A DNA stretch of 64,000 nt. It comes from Branchiostoma floridae (lineage: Eukaryota; Chordata; Leptocardii; Amphioxiformes; Branchiostomatidae). Shown here one piece after another: positions 1 through 10,264 of the stretch. The translations under genes and the position numbers were made by a program. The stretch spans positions 7,790,012 through 7,854,011 of the forward strand of contig NC_049996.1 in the NCBI RefSeq assembly GCF_000003815.2, given 5' to 3'. Position 1 is the stretch's first letter. Every line of letters begins with the position of its first letter. The notes under the pieces were generated by a model. The model worked only from the letters and a program-made list of their open reading frames with translations, had not been told where the DNA came from and searched no databases.

Positions 1-3000
1 CGTCCTTGTCCTCACTGTGGACATATAACGTTACATCGTAAATATGTTGTAAAACTCAATTTTTTGCATGCTGTAGGTACAGAAGTATAGGCTAGCTTGA
101 TTGTTGCAGTGCACGTTCAAATTTTCAACTCCCAAATAAACCGTACGTACCACAGTTCTGCTCGTCACTGTTGTCCCCACAGTCGTCCCTGCCGTCACAC
201 CGAGAAAGCTGATGGAACAGGGCTCCATTGTTACAGGCAGAGGCCGCTGGAGAACGAAAGGGCTATGTTGATCCACCACTTATGCATAACTTAACATTCA
301 ACTATCTCTGTGCTTCAATGTCTCTCTGTCTGTCTCTGTCTTTTCGTCTCTCTGTCTCTCTCTGCCTCTCTGTCTGCCTCTATCGTTGTCCCTCTTTCTC
401 TCTCTCTCTTTCTGTGTTGTCTCTCTCTCTTTCTCCCTCTTTCTCAGAGTGATACAGAATACAAATCTTTATGTGTTATATGTATTAATTGGAGTGAGCG
501 GGGTGTAAATGGCTCAATCCTTGCCCAGCATATATACACATCAATACAGAACTAGCGTCTACAAACATTACAGCCAGTTTACTCACAGCAGGACTCGTCA
601 CTGCCATCCAAACAATCCTCCACATCGTCACATCTAGCATCTTGTCCACTCGGTTCACCATAGCAGGGTATGTGGGTATTGGCACACATTTTTTGTGAAT
701 CTATACACTGTCCATTGCTGCAGGCCAGCCTTCCTTGACGCTCGCCTGTATGAAGTATAAAATGAAGCAATTCGTTTTTTAACAAATCTTCATTTTCGAA
801 AAAAAAAGGGTTGTAGTTATTAAAAAACATAAAACATTTTTATTGTGATTCCTGAAACTGCAGCAAATACACAAAAAGGATAGCCATCGCTTTTGCACAA
901 CAGAAAGGCAACTGACTAAGCCACCCAGGCGTTTGAAAATAGACAAATAAACAAACAAACAATCAAACAAACAGGCATAATTGCATAATGTTTTCCCGTA
1001 CACCTTTTTCAGGCTACTCGTACACAATGGTATATCATATCACGAAGAATACGATATAAAAGGAAGCAAAAACAATATATTTTCCTATCGGGGAAAGAAA
1101 AATACACATTCAGTTATTGATGTACATGAAATAAATACACAATCCAGTAAAATTTTGGGAAGAGAATTACTAACAAAAATCTCTATGAAATCATTAGAAA
1201 ACGAAAGTGGGAAATATGTAATGAAAATGAGTACTTAAAACTGACCTTTGGAAATTTGAAGGTCAAGCACTGACTCAACTTAAAAAATCTACAAGAACAA
1301 GAGAAATGCAAAGAAATTGAAAGAAACATTGTGTCCATAATTACAGCAGTTCTGCTCGTCTGTACTGTCTCCACAGTCGTCTGTACCGTCACACACTTCT
1401 GCCTTGTTGATGGCGGCTCCACTCGGACAGATCTCTTTATCTACATTCAAGGAGAGAAGTCAGAGGATCGGTGACAATGTCTCTACACTACTAATTTACG
1501 AAGATTGTAATTTTTAGACATAACATAAAGCCTTATACAATGGTCAGGGGTACATAAGCATTTGCACAAATTTCATGGAATTTGCATTAATGTTTATGTA
1601 AAACGTATTCGTAGTTAAAACGTACGAGGGTAAGGCAACTATCTCACAGAGCTCTGTTTGTTAATTAACTGGTCCAAATTTGTAGCCTGTCGACATTGCG
1701 TTTATTTTATAAATTTCAAAAAGGTTCAATTCGCAAAATGTTTTGAATGGACCAGAACAAGTAGCATCGATATATCGCCAGTTGCAACAAGAGCGGTCAC
1801 TTCATACTGCACTGGTATCACTACTATTTCCAATAAAGATATTTTGTATTTACGTTGGGAACAAAACCTGGGATCCCAGGCGTAAACCTTTGTGTAAGGC
1901 TGACCGGTCGCCTGCATATTAAAGAAAATTGGCGAAAGACTCGCAAAGTTGCGTAATAATGTGTCGGCGACAGGCGCAGCGCGAAATGCCTGACTTACCG
2001 CAGTCGTTTTCATCGCTCCCATCGTCACAGTCCACTATCCCGTCACAGACAACCTCATGGACGTCACAGTCGCCGTCTGTACACACCGTCCTCTCAACTC
2101 CGGAGCAAGCTGGACGGGCATAAGAAGATACACAGAACTAGGTATTATTAGAAGATACTATTGGTTTGTGTGTGGATGGACTTTGCCAGATGCATTCTAA
2201 AGGAGCAATTTGTCTGTTTCTGAATTGAACGTGGATGCGTGTTAAGGCTTAGGTCACATTTCCAAAGCGGAGCCCATTTGTTTTAAGAAACGAAAAGTTT
2301 AAATGCATACCTAGAAATATGTACAAATCATGTCCATGAATCGTATTTGGAAATTTCGTGTATCTTGGTGTATTTTATATTATTCTTTTCGCTCCCGAGA
2401 GCTGCCCGGCCAGGCCCCGCTTTGGAAATGTGAGCTAAGCCTAAGTCATATGCTTTTGCCACCACCATTTGCATTTTTTCGCACACTTTTATATGGCAAT
2501 AGTTCTAATCCGTTCATTAGACTAAAAGATCATGGTAGTATTATGTTGCTCTTATTATTCGAGGTCAGCACATACATTTCACATGCTTCACTCACTCCAC
2601 TATAAACTGTGCGTGTATCGTTTGTTGCGTGGTATTAATGAATAATGTTGAATTCTCTGTTTTGTTTGTTTTTGCTTTGCTGCTGTATAAAGCTGGTATC
2701 TCAGTGGGCCGTGCCAAATGGTGACAACTAACTGCAGCAACTCTAGCCAATTTTCAATTGCGGCCACACTCAGGTGCAACACACGGGTCACCTCAACAAC
2801 AACAAAAAAAAAACAACTGCGAAATGCCGTGAACTCAATTTTTTTCTCCAGATTAGAGACAAAATCAAATTCTCAATCGACCGCAGAATTACAAACCGAT
2901 GCATACTGGTCAAGATTAATCAAATAAAGATTTGTAGTCATTGCGTCCGTTGGCGACTGTTTTTCGTCTTGTTCACGCCCATTCGCGACATTATGTAATA

Positions 3001-4537
3001 TCTTTTCTATTAAAACATGCTAAAATCATGAAGATTCGTCAGCCCATCCTTGTGTTATTCCCTGTCAAAGCCTGACACTAAACCAGCCCCTACAGTTCCA
3101 AAACAAGCCATGAGTGGGCCCAAGGCTACACTGCTTACCCTTAGCCAGAAGAGCTATCTACCACTTTAGAATCATGACCACGGCGTGTTCAGAACAGGAG
3201 ATATCAAACAAGGAAGTTCCGTTGTAGTACCGCAACAAGCCGCTAGGGGGCCAAAAAATCTAATCGTTTCTGGGTCTCATCACTGGTTAAGTCAAACAAA
3301 ATATCAGTACAATCCATCCAGGTGATCTCGAGTTACATGTAAGATGGTATTCTACACACAAACAAATAAACACGAGCGCTACCAAAAATACAACCTTCTT
3401 GGCAAAGGTAATAAAGACAAATCTCTAACATGACCAGTCAGGTGAGATACCATCTTAAGAAGTACTGAGCACTTANNNNNNNNNNNNNNNNNNNNNNNNN
3501 NNNNNNNNNNNNNNNNNNNNNNNNNNNNNNNNNNNNNNNNNNNNNNNNNNNNNNNNNNNNNNNNNNNNNNNNNNNNNNNNNNNNNNNNNNNNNNNNNNNN
3601 NNNNNNNNNNNNNNNNNNNNNNNNNNNNNNNNNNNNNNNNNNNNNNNNNNNNNNNNNNNNNNNNNNNNNNNNNNNNNNNNNNNNNNNNNNNNNNNNNNNN
3701 NNNNNNNNNNNNNNNNNNNNNNNNNNNNNNNNNNNNNNNNNNNNNNNNNNNNNNNNNNNNNNGTGCAGAGTTTCAAACCAAAACGCCCCATTCCATTCTT
3801 CTGTGTTTCTGAAATTCTGCGCCACTTTTCCAAATCAACAAATTAGACCGAAAATGATTGATATTGCCTGGTAAATTCGCCAACAAAGACTTGCGTTCTA
3901 ACGTTCAAGGCACGCGTAACTTCTCCTACGGCCAAAATGACCCTGTCGGGAACTCCAAATCCTCGAAAAGTACGATTTCAAACTCGGCGCATGGTGATGT
4001 GGTGTTTTTTCCTGTTTTACTGCACTTACTTAACACGTCGAGACAGTTTCTTGTATCAAGAAATTCAAGAACAAACAAAATTGTTCCTGTTAAATCTTAC
4101 AACGTTATATATATTTCCTAAATTTAGTTAAGGTAAGGAAATATCAGTCAAACGAATTTACACTCTCGAGAATTAAAAAAAAATCTAAATCTAAATTACT
4201 TGCTTTGTTTGTCTAAAGATTATCTTCCTGTCACGTTAAAGAAAATATTAGAGCATTTAGAAGAACAATCTTGTTTCATGACAAATACTACATGGAAAAA
4301 AAATTACGAAAATATTCTTCAGGGGTCAGAATGTTTTCACGAAGACAGTAAGGTTTTCTTCTTTTAAGTAAAAAATATGTATAAGAAGGAACAGGAAAAT
4401 AAGAAAAATGCATTTTGGTACTGATACGGATATGGAAAACCATCCTTCTTACCTGTTAGTGAAAATGCACCTGGCAGACAGTGACACAGACCCAACAGTA
4501 ACACCAGTGATGTTCGGATGAGTTTCAGGTTGTCCAT
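1..4537 (-). CDS. Gene 1: tandem LDLa-type mosaic receptor gene, partial (runs off the left edge)
   Basis: This span covers the 5' part of the leftmost of three tandem paralogues: a signal-peptide exon (4453-4537) and LDLa exons at 1999-2109, 1345-1440, 587-745 and 151-246. Every exon has AG/GT borders and phase-1 ends, so they splice in one frame. By comparison with gene 2 the next exon would be a kringle exon at about position 28 or below. The sequence at 1-20 resembles that exon start but seems to lack about 17 bases, including the first cysteine; too little is visible to judge. A 287-base assembly gap at 3476-3762 could hide a discoidin-like exon like the one in gene 2. The product is inferred to be a cell-surface or secreted-ectodomain receptor. 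No disabling change is seen in the visible exons. Confidence 0.7.
151..246 (-). CDS. Gene 1 LDLa half-module exon next to the kringle
   Basis: A 96-base exon, acceptor GTTCTCCAG, donor TGTG|GTACGTACGG, phase 1-1. It encodes [15 protein letters not shown] and then the GDNSDEQNC signature. It is the last LDLa before the kringle in all three paralogues, and again only four cysteines are present. Confidence 0.8.
247..586. repeat. Intron with a CT-rich simple repeat
   Basis: This gene 1 intron contains a run of TCTC/TGTC units at about 318-444. On the minus strand this is a GAGA-type purine tract. Equivalent runs sit in the same intron of gene 2 (about 18352-18460) and gene 3 (about 56093-56234), so the tract is older than the duplications. 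No other element is seen. Confidence 0.8.
587..745 (-). CDS. Gene 1 LDLa exon, long variant
   Basis: A 159-base exon, acceptor TTCATACAG, donor TGCT|GTGAGTAAAC, phase 1-1. It encodes an LDLa-like module with an insert between the second and third cysteines and ends with [15 protein letters not shown]. The homopolymer coding for Gln-Lys-Met has six A residues here and in gene 3, which keeps the frame open. The gene 2 copy has seven and is shifted. Confidence 0.85.
746..1344. other. Gene 1 intron, no recognised element
   Basis: AT-rich intron sequence between LDLa exons. It contains a short (AAAC)n-like tract near 940-975 and otherwise aligns to 56538-57143 of gene 3. The gene 2 intron at 18826-19607 is diverged. 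No coding signal was found. Confidence 0.6.
1345..1440 (-). CDS. Gene 1 LDLa half-module exon (four cysteines)
   Basis: A 96-base exon, acceptor GAATGTAG, donor TGCT|GTAATTAT, phase 1 on both sides. It encodes the C-terminal part of an LDLa module, with [16 protein letters not shown] as the calcium-site signature. Only four of the usual six cysteines are present. Gene 1 differs from genes 2 and 3 in the loop before the first of these cysteines. The short form is shared by all three paralogues, so it is a stable variant and not decay in one copy. Confidence 0.8.
1441..1998. other. Gene 1 intron, conserved with genes 2 and 3
   Basis: Intron sequence that is nearly identical to 19704-20262 of gene 2 and, up to the equivalent of about 1860, to 57240-57614 of gene 3. 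The 75-codon open frame here is an intron accident repeated by duplication, with no protein signature. Confidence 0.6.
1999..2109 (-). CDS. Gene 1 LDLa exon (six cysteines)
   Basis: The exon is bounded by CCCGTCCAG at the 5' side and G|GTAAGTCAGG at the 3' side, phase 1 at both ends. It encodes a complete small LDL-receptor class A module with six cysteines, ending in the calcium-binding signature [16 protein letters not shown]. LDLa modules fold around calcium and bind ligands outside the cell. The paralogous exon in gene 2 (20263-20373) is the same length (111 bases). Gene 3 has no counterpart, because its homology to the array ends at about 57614. Confidence 0.85.
2110..2772. other. Gene 1 intron, duplicated in gene 2
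   Basis: Non-coding intron sequence matching 20374-21030 with few changes. The match stops abruptly after GCGGCCACAC at 2772, where gene 2 instead enters the inverted-repeat element that starts near 21031. Confidence 0.65.
2773..3475. other. Unmatched intron segment before the assembly gap
   Basis: No coding potential is seen. The stretch from about 3015 to 3475 (with AACAAGCCGCTAGGGGGCCA) has the look of an interspersed-repeat tail, but no second copy exists in the window to prove it. It is absent from the paralogous position in gene 2. Confidence 0.35.
3476..3762. other. Assembly gap (287 N)
   Basis: Unknown bases. By comparison with gene 2, a discoidin-like exon could be expected between the signal-peptide exon and the first LDLa exon, so this gap may hide coding sequence. 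A second gap of 108 N is at 38655-38762 in the intergenic part of the other segment copy; the first copy (about 7286-7420) reads through it. Confidence 0.95.
4453..4537 (-). CDS. Gene 1 exon 1: signal peptide
   Basis: The exon encodes [20 protein letters not shown] followed by LPGAFSLTG, a typical secretory signal with a short basic start and a leucine-rich core. It ends ACAG|GTAAGAAG, a strong donor that leaves one base (phase 1), matching the phase of every downstream LDLa exon. The ATG at 4537 is chosen because the codons before it (CTG AGA AGA) give no nearer ATG in frame. A nearly identical exon occurs in gene 2 at 35818-35902. The promoter should lie just above 4540, but no clear TATA box was identified. 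Confidence 0.75.
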
Positions 4538-4549
4538 TCTTCTCAGCAC

Positions 4550-6012
4550 TCCCGCAGCTTTGTGTTCTACAATGTACAGCTACTCTGTACCGTCTTTTCT
4601 GTAAACTGCTGGGTGCAAATATTCACAATCGCGTGCACTGTGCTCGTATCAACTGATACAAAAGAATGGTAGCCTCTTTAGCAGGCTTCACGGCAGCAGC
4701 ATATCACGGCTGATTTAACGCCCTGTAATGCGTTACTTTTTCATTTGCCGTCAGCCTGAACCGAGGCTAGATGAGCGGCATGCTTCATGTATCACGTGGT
4801 TGTGTTTGTGCTGTGTTGTGTTTCTCGCTCACATAGCAAAAATTGTTCGAAGCACGACATGTATTTGGCTATTGCTAACAACAACAACACAAAAAACTTC
4901 ACCGTCCAGAACGTGATCACTCCGAAACTACCCGAAAAGAAGCAAGTCTGAAACCATCCGGTAATAGAATAGACCTTTTCAAAATTCGCTTCCTGCAAGA
5001 ATAGACTATTACTAACAATAATAAAAATCTGAGAATAATCTTGAATTAACAAAAAGAATTGTGCGTTTTGTTCCGCTACCAACATCCGCTGTATGATCTT
5101 ACTGATTAACCTGTTGCGAACTGACCAACTCTAACAAAACTGGACTCTAGGCTAGTAACGTTAGTTTACCTTTATCCGTTGTTAACCTATATTCGGTTTT
5201 TGTTTTCAATAATAGTGCATTTAGGAATCAAGTCCACGGACTGTGGTTCCAAATCAAAATGAAATCTTCTTTGGAAACAACGTAATTTGAAAACACCGTC
5301 AACTTGATATCCCTAAATACCCTGTTTTTGAAAACATCGGATATAGGCCACCCCCCGAATAAAGTTGAACTTATGATACAAACAAACGCATGCAATTCGC
5401 CCTCTCATGAGGAAATGCCGTCTGCAACACCGAAGTAATCAACAGTGTTGGTTTAACGTGCACAGATCTGGACATGCCTAAAGTTACGAGAAGGTGAAGA
5501 GACTGGTACCAGCTCGGTAGCTACCGAGCTGGTACCTTCTCTTCTCACGCATACTATAGTATGCGTGAGAAGAGAAGGTATCATTCATTACCAATATTCT
5601 CCTTCCGTTGTACTCACTTAGAATTCAACTGATAAGCTAAACATTTTCTTTATGTTAATAATGCTTTATTTCTACGCTTTGTCCAGTACAAGACAACAAC
5701 TCAGTAAACCCAGTCTGTTAGTAGATACAACTTATTTAAGTTGGACTCCTTTTCATGGTGGTCACCGAAATGACTCAGCAATTTGACCTCGCACGGATGA
5801 AAATTACAACAAAAATATATGCATTTTTTATGTCAATGTTTTTTTTCCTCGGACTACAATCTATGGAACTCTCTATCCTCATCCCTTAGCTCAAAAATCT
5901 TTTCCATTCTTTCTAATTAGCTTATTATCTGATCGTGGTCGTTATACCCCTGTCACATTTGAATAAAATCAATCGGACGAAGATTCTGCGGCAATCGTCT
6001 GAGCTTTGCTTA
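4550..6012. other. Intergenic region upstream of gene 1
   Basis: This is expected to hold the gene 1 promoter and 3' flank of gene 2. It is non-coding and near-identical to 35903-37376. It contains a compound palindrome at 5505-5580 that is absent from the other copy. A partial Harbinger-like end (TACCCCTGTCACAT) lies near 5945. No confident TATA box or regulatory site was identified. Confidence 0.5.
5505..5580. repeat. Two overlapping perfect palindromes
   Basis: A 32-base perfect palindrome (5505-5536, arms GGTACCAGCTCGGTAG) overlaps a 48-base perfect palindrome (5533-5580, arms starting TACCTTCTCTTCTCACGC). The paralogous site 36878-36914 reads straight through without the inverted block. 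The extra 39 bases at 5521-5559 are an inverted copy of the two flanks. This fits a local template-switch mutation after the duplication. Confidence 0.95.
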
Positions 6013-6805
6013 TACCCCCCTCACATTAGGCGACAATCGATTGGAAGACTAGTCTACGAGCTCTAAATGGCATTTTTTGTGAGTAAGACGTCCGGTTTTC
6101 TCACGATAATCTTTTTAGAGATCGCCGGCAAATTTTCAGGGGTCGTACGATGGTCACGGTGCGGCAAAACATGTTTTTAACATAAGCGACAAGTCGCAGG
6201 AGATCTCTGAGATCGCAGAGCTCGTTACCGAGTCGCAGCTGCAGATCGTGCGTGCAAATCGTGCGTACCTCGCAAGGGTATCGGTCAATAGTCTTGCGTC
6301 AATCCAACGATTGAAGACCGATAGGTGAGCACAGACATAGTCATTAATCATCGAGCGCAAATCGGACGGCGAACGCCCGTCAGTCGGGAGACGTTCGGGT
6401 GACGTTCGCCCGACTTCCGTTTGTTTAACAATTTTGGAAATGTGAGGGTAATTCTAACATTGTAGTATGTAGGCTGGCTTTGTGACACGCTTTCCTTTCT
6501 TGTGTCATTTCAATCATGCCCGCGCATTACATTCATTGGTAATAAGGATTCCGACAACAAAATAAGCAACATTTATCTCTTGCCTTTTTGAGGAACGTTC
6601 TGTGTTACCTTGTCCGCGTGTAAGAGGTCATGGGATGTTCATTATCATAGATTTATTCACGGTCGATCTCACGAGCCTCGCTTATATGTGAGGGGGAGAG
6701 TTCTTGGGCGAAAAATACGCAATACCCTCTTAAGATCTTAAAATCAGCCGACCTGCCTGTGATCGCGAAGTACGTCCGAAGATCGTGTATAATGTGAGGG
6801 GGGTA
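6013..6805. mobile_element. Non-autonomous Harbinger element (MITE), copy 1
   Basis: Ends are TACCCCCCTCACATTA on the left and its inverse on the right, flanked by TTA at 6010-6012 and 6806-6808, the 3-bp target duplication typical of Harbinger elements. Terminal and subterminal sequence (for example 6327-6410) matches the termini of the complete Harbinger at 23027-28093, but no transposase is present. It is an internally deleted or foldback derivative. The same insertion is at 37377-38175 in the duplicated segment, so it predates the duplication. Confidence 0.85.
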
Positions 6806-6808
6806 TTA

Positions 6809-7846
6809 GGGCTCCGTCGTACGATTCTGATGCCATAGGACTAACCATGGATATCATTTGGTGTACCAAGGCAGTTAAACTTTGCAAGAGACGGTCATTT
6901 ATGTCCTCCATTACTACGGATTCTTATTACTTTGTGACTGGAGGGTAACCTCCAGCAACAGAGTCTTGTAATCACTTGGTACGTTGAGTGTTCGCACCTA
7001 GATCACTATGTTCCGTATGCCGCAATCGCATGTGGATTTGCATGTCGTCTGTACTCCGTTGGGAAATGATGCACGATATTTTTATTTCGCCGTAGCTGTT
7101 TTTATTATGGATGTAATAATTTCAGTTTTCACCCCTACGCCGTCCGGTATAGTGGGTTCAGGTCTTCCTTATGATTGAACCTTAAGCCTTGTGGTAATTT
7201 GATACAGTCAAGCAGATGTTGTCCTCGTCGGACTATGCCATCTCGTTCGGGCTTTGCGTCTGCAGTATTGAGGTCGGTTTGACATAGCATACTGTTAACA
7301 TTTTGCGCGGTTGATAGTCATATGCATTTTATGGTTAGAACGTGTTTGATCCTTGGGATCATTTTTTGGGGGGTAGGCGTTTTCATTATCGATGTAATAA
7401 TTTGATAAATCACCCCTATTTCCCTGGTATTGTGGAACAGCTGGCCTATATACGATGGGGTTTGACAATTACTTATCTCTAAGCAGATATTGGGTTATGT
7501 TATGTCCACAGCTGTCATTGACCCACTTTTTAAAGTGGTGTCGTCTCAAGTATCCATTGTGAAGCTGTGTTGTTGTTTCCATTTGGTGTCGTTCGATTGA
7601 GACGCTGATTTCGCTATGTTTTGAATTTGGCAGTGATAGGTATGTTAGTTTTTAAGTAAGATTTTGGTATAAGCTGATGTGATGTGTTCTTTATGCGATA
7701 TAAACACCGAGTCATACCCCACAGAAAACATCACAACCGACATAAACCATAATCAAGTCACAGAGTATGTTACCAGCGGTCACTTATTGCATTTGAAATA
7801 ATTTCTCCGCGAGTTGAACTTCACCTGTCTAGAATAGATCTTTGAG
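6809..7846. other. Intergenic, no gene seen
   Basis: Non-coding, matching 38179-39202. A short stretch at about 6810-6900 resembles the small MITE at 58454-58659 (shared wording such as GTACCAAGGCAGTT versus GTACCAAGACAGTT), so it is probably a fragment of that family. Confidence 0.4.
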
Positions 7847-8183
7847 TAAAGCTAAGGGCACAACCCACCGTACGTGCAAATACGTGCTGTCTGCGTGCCA
7901 AAACGTGGGCAATCTTTGGGATCCGTAAGTCGTTAGTACCGCCTGCGTACGAACTCGTCGGGAATCCGACGGATTTTGGAGCACGCAGGCACGCCGTAGA
8001 ACTTTACGTACAGGCAAAACTTGGTGTGCCATCGGGCTGCAGATTCGACCCCCGTACTTGGCAATACGTACGACTTGCCTACCCTGTACAGCCTGAAAGT
8101 TATCAGAAACATGTGGCGGACATGGCCTCCTAAAAACACGTACGAACAAACTGCACGTACGGCGGGTGGTGCCCTTAGCTTTA
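7847..8183. mobile_element. Palindromic MITE, copy 1
   Basis: Inverted ends TAAAGCTAAGGGCAC at the left and the inverse at the right extend imperfectly for about 40 bases through CCGTACGTGCA. The body is 337 bases with no coding capacity; the open frames reported on both strands are a result of its inverted symmetry. No clear target duplication was found. The same element is at 39203-39539. Confidence 0.7.
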
Positions 8184-8199
8184 GTTGTATGGCGTTAAC

Positions 8200-8350
8200 G
8201 TTGCGTGGCGTAAAGGTAGCGTGTGTGGTTCAGAATCCCGAGGTACTGGTATCGAATCCCGATTTGATCCGACGTTGTGTCCTTGAGAAAGACACTTCAT
8301 GCAAAGTTTCTCGCTTCACACACTCGTGATAACGGGTATCTATCTTCGGT
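8200..8350 (+). repeat. tRNA-derived SINE-like repeat
   Basis: It contains a box-B-like GTATCGAATCCCG followed by TCCTTGAGAAAGACACTT, a core shared by many tRNA-derived SINEs of marine animals. A second copy is at about 39558-39700 through the segmental duplication. No poly(A) or target duplication was delimited. Confidence 0.4.
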
Positions 8351-10264
8351 TATTGCCGTCAAATGGATAGGACGCTAATACAAACGGAGATCCATGTTTA
8401 AGGATAACCACACCTCAGTGACTTGAATGAACCCACCGCACTCATTTAAAACACTAGATGTCCTACACGGTGTGAGTGGATCAAGTAAATCTGTTAGTAA
8501 GATGCGGCTTGTACTCTTCAGTACATATTTGGTGTGTAACGCCACGAGGTGGTTTACCGGGTGTGCAATACAAACGAACTCAATACAATATGCAATACAA
8601 ATTTTACATGCAACTGACACTTTAATGGCTTTTGATACAGATCTTTTCCCCTTTACCCTATCCTAATTCCATCTACTGTCTTTATTATATGTGTCACTAC
8701 TAGCAATAGGTATCTCAATCATGCAAGTAATATTACACACAGATCAAGGATGATATGCCAAGAAATATGCGATTTCGAAAGCTAGATTAAAATGCCATCA
8801 GTTTGTAGGAGATTGATACTGAATCAAATTTAAGTATTGAAAAATGTTGATACAATTGATATGAGAGAGAATCAAGAGAAAAGCCTTTCAATGTTAGATT
8901 TGTTGAAATGCAAAAGTAATAAACTCGGTTGATGGTAATGATTAGATTATGTTGATATCATAGGTCGATAAAGAAAGCTCACATCACAGCATTAAGTAAA
9001 TCCTGTAGTCAGGAATATGGTGTTTAGGCTTTCTAAATAGTGAAATCTCAGGCACATGTTGGTAACTGTTTCAAATGGCCTGGCAAATTTGCAAATAAAA
9101 ATATATTAATTTCAACTGCATCTTGTTTACCATATTTACACAATCTTTCTTTAACCAATATCCTTATCGTGAAAACATAAGACATCTTGCACATTGTGGT
9201 AACTGTTTCACATGGCCTGTTTCCGTCATCTTCGTAATGAAAACATTTAGAAATAAAATTATGTTAATTTCCACTGCATCTTGTTTACTATAGTTACACA
9301 ATCTCTGTTTAACTATTATTCTTATCTTGCAAATATTGGACCTCTTGTCAAAGTCATTATGGTACAAAAACAGTTGAAACGTTTTCCTAAAATATTCATG
9401 CACTAATTATTACACCGTGAACAATGAAGAATTCGAAATAAAAGTCTATTTCTTATTCTTACAACTTAAGCCATCTGATTATTTCAATGATGCCCTATTT
9501 ATCTATTTACATATCTTATCCTTTGACTCTGTGGCATTTTTAATAACATTTTTTTTTCTTTTGCAAGAGCCGACAACTTTTTATCGAGTTATTTATCAAA
9601 CTGGTAAAGCTTTGCAAGGGTGTCATAATCATATTCAAAACAAATTTCATTCTCATAATAGATTGCCCAATGTATGATAAGACAGACAATTGTTACAATA
9701 TTGCACAAACTAAAACTATCATGAGATTTTCATATCTCTAGTAGTATGTAATATAATACATATAAGACTCTGTACAACAGAGATTACAGCTGGCATAGCA
9801 TGTATATACTTTCCTTTAAAACATAATTTTCTGGACTTTCAGTATGCATGATTGCTGTTAGTCATGACGTACATAATTTTTTGAGATTGCAAAAATTTAA
9901 CTGTCATGTATGTACACGATGCCGTACTTTAAACCTGCTAAAATATCGCGCATTAAAGCTCTCCCTCTTTCTCCTTATAATTAAAGTATGCAATGCATGT
10001 GGCTAGATTAGAGCTTGATTTCGATTACGTTATAAGTCATTGAGACTGATTAGATTTTGAGTGATTCCCTTTGAAATAGGAAGGTGTACAAGGAATCTTA
10101 AAGCTGTTGTTGCTGTCAATGCTGTCTCTAACGGCTCAGAACTAGAGGCAGACAGCAGGGGAAAGGCGATGCTGGACAGGGTCTTCTGGGCTGCTGCAGT
10201 GGTTCGGGTGACAGGGGAGGAGCGATACCTGACATAAGTCAAGTCAGTAAGTCAACGGCTCAAA
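8351..10264. other. 3' flank and intergenic region below gene 2
   Basis: No coding gene is seen. A diverged tandem duplication of about 140 bases (GGTAACTGTTTCANATGGCCTG) lies at 9059-9340. Just below the gene 2 stop, a 70-codon minus-strand frame at 10030-10242, rich in Ser/Thr/Ala, is also open in gene 3 (41389-41601). It probably reflects 3' UTR kept by recent duplication. No clear poly(A) signal was assigned. Confidence 0.45.

Noticed and set aside
1658-1885. 75-codon plus frame identical to one at 19921-20148
   Set aside because: Identity comes from duplicated intron sequence; the frame is broken in the gene 3 intron.
3379-3833. Frames running through N bases
   Set aside because: They are made of the assembly gap.
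7829-8329. Frames of about 100 codons on both strands, repeated at 39185-39685
   Set aside because: They lie in a palindromic MITE and an adjacent SINE-like repeat; conservation is due to segmental duplication.
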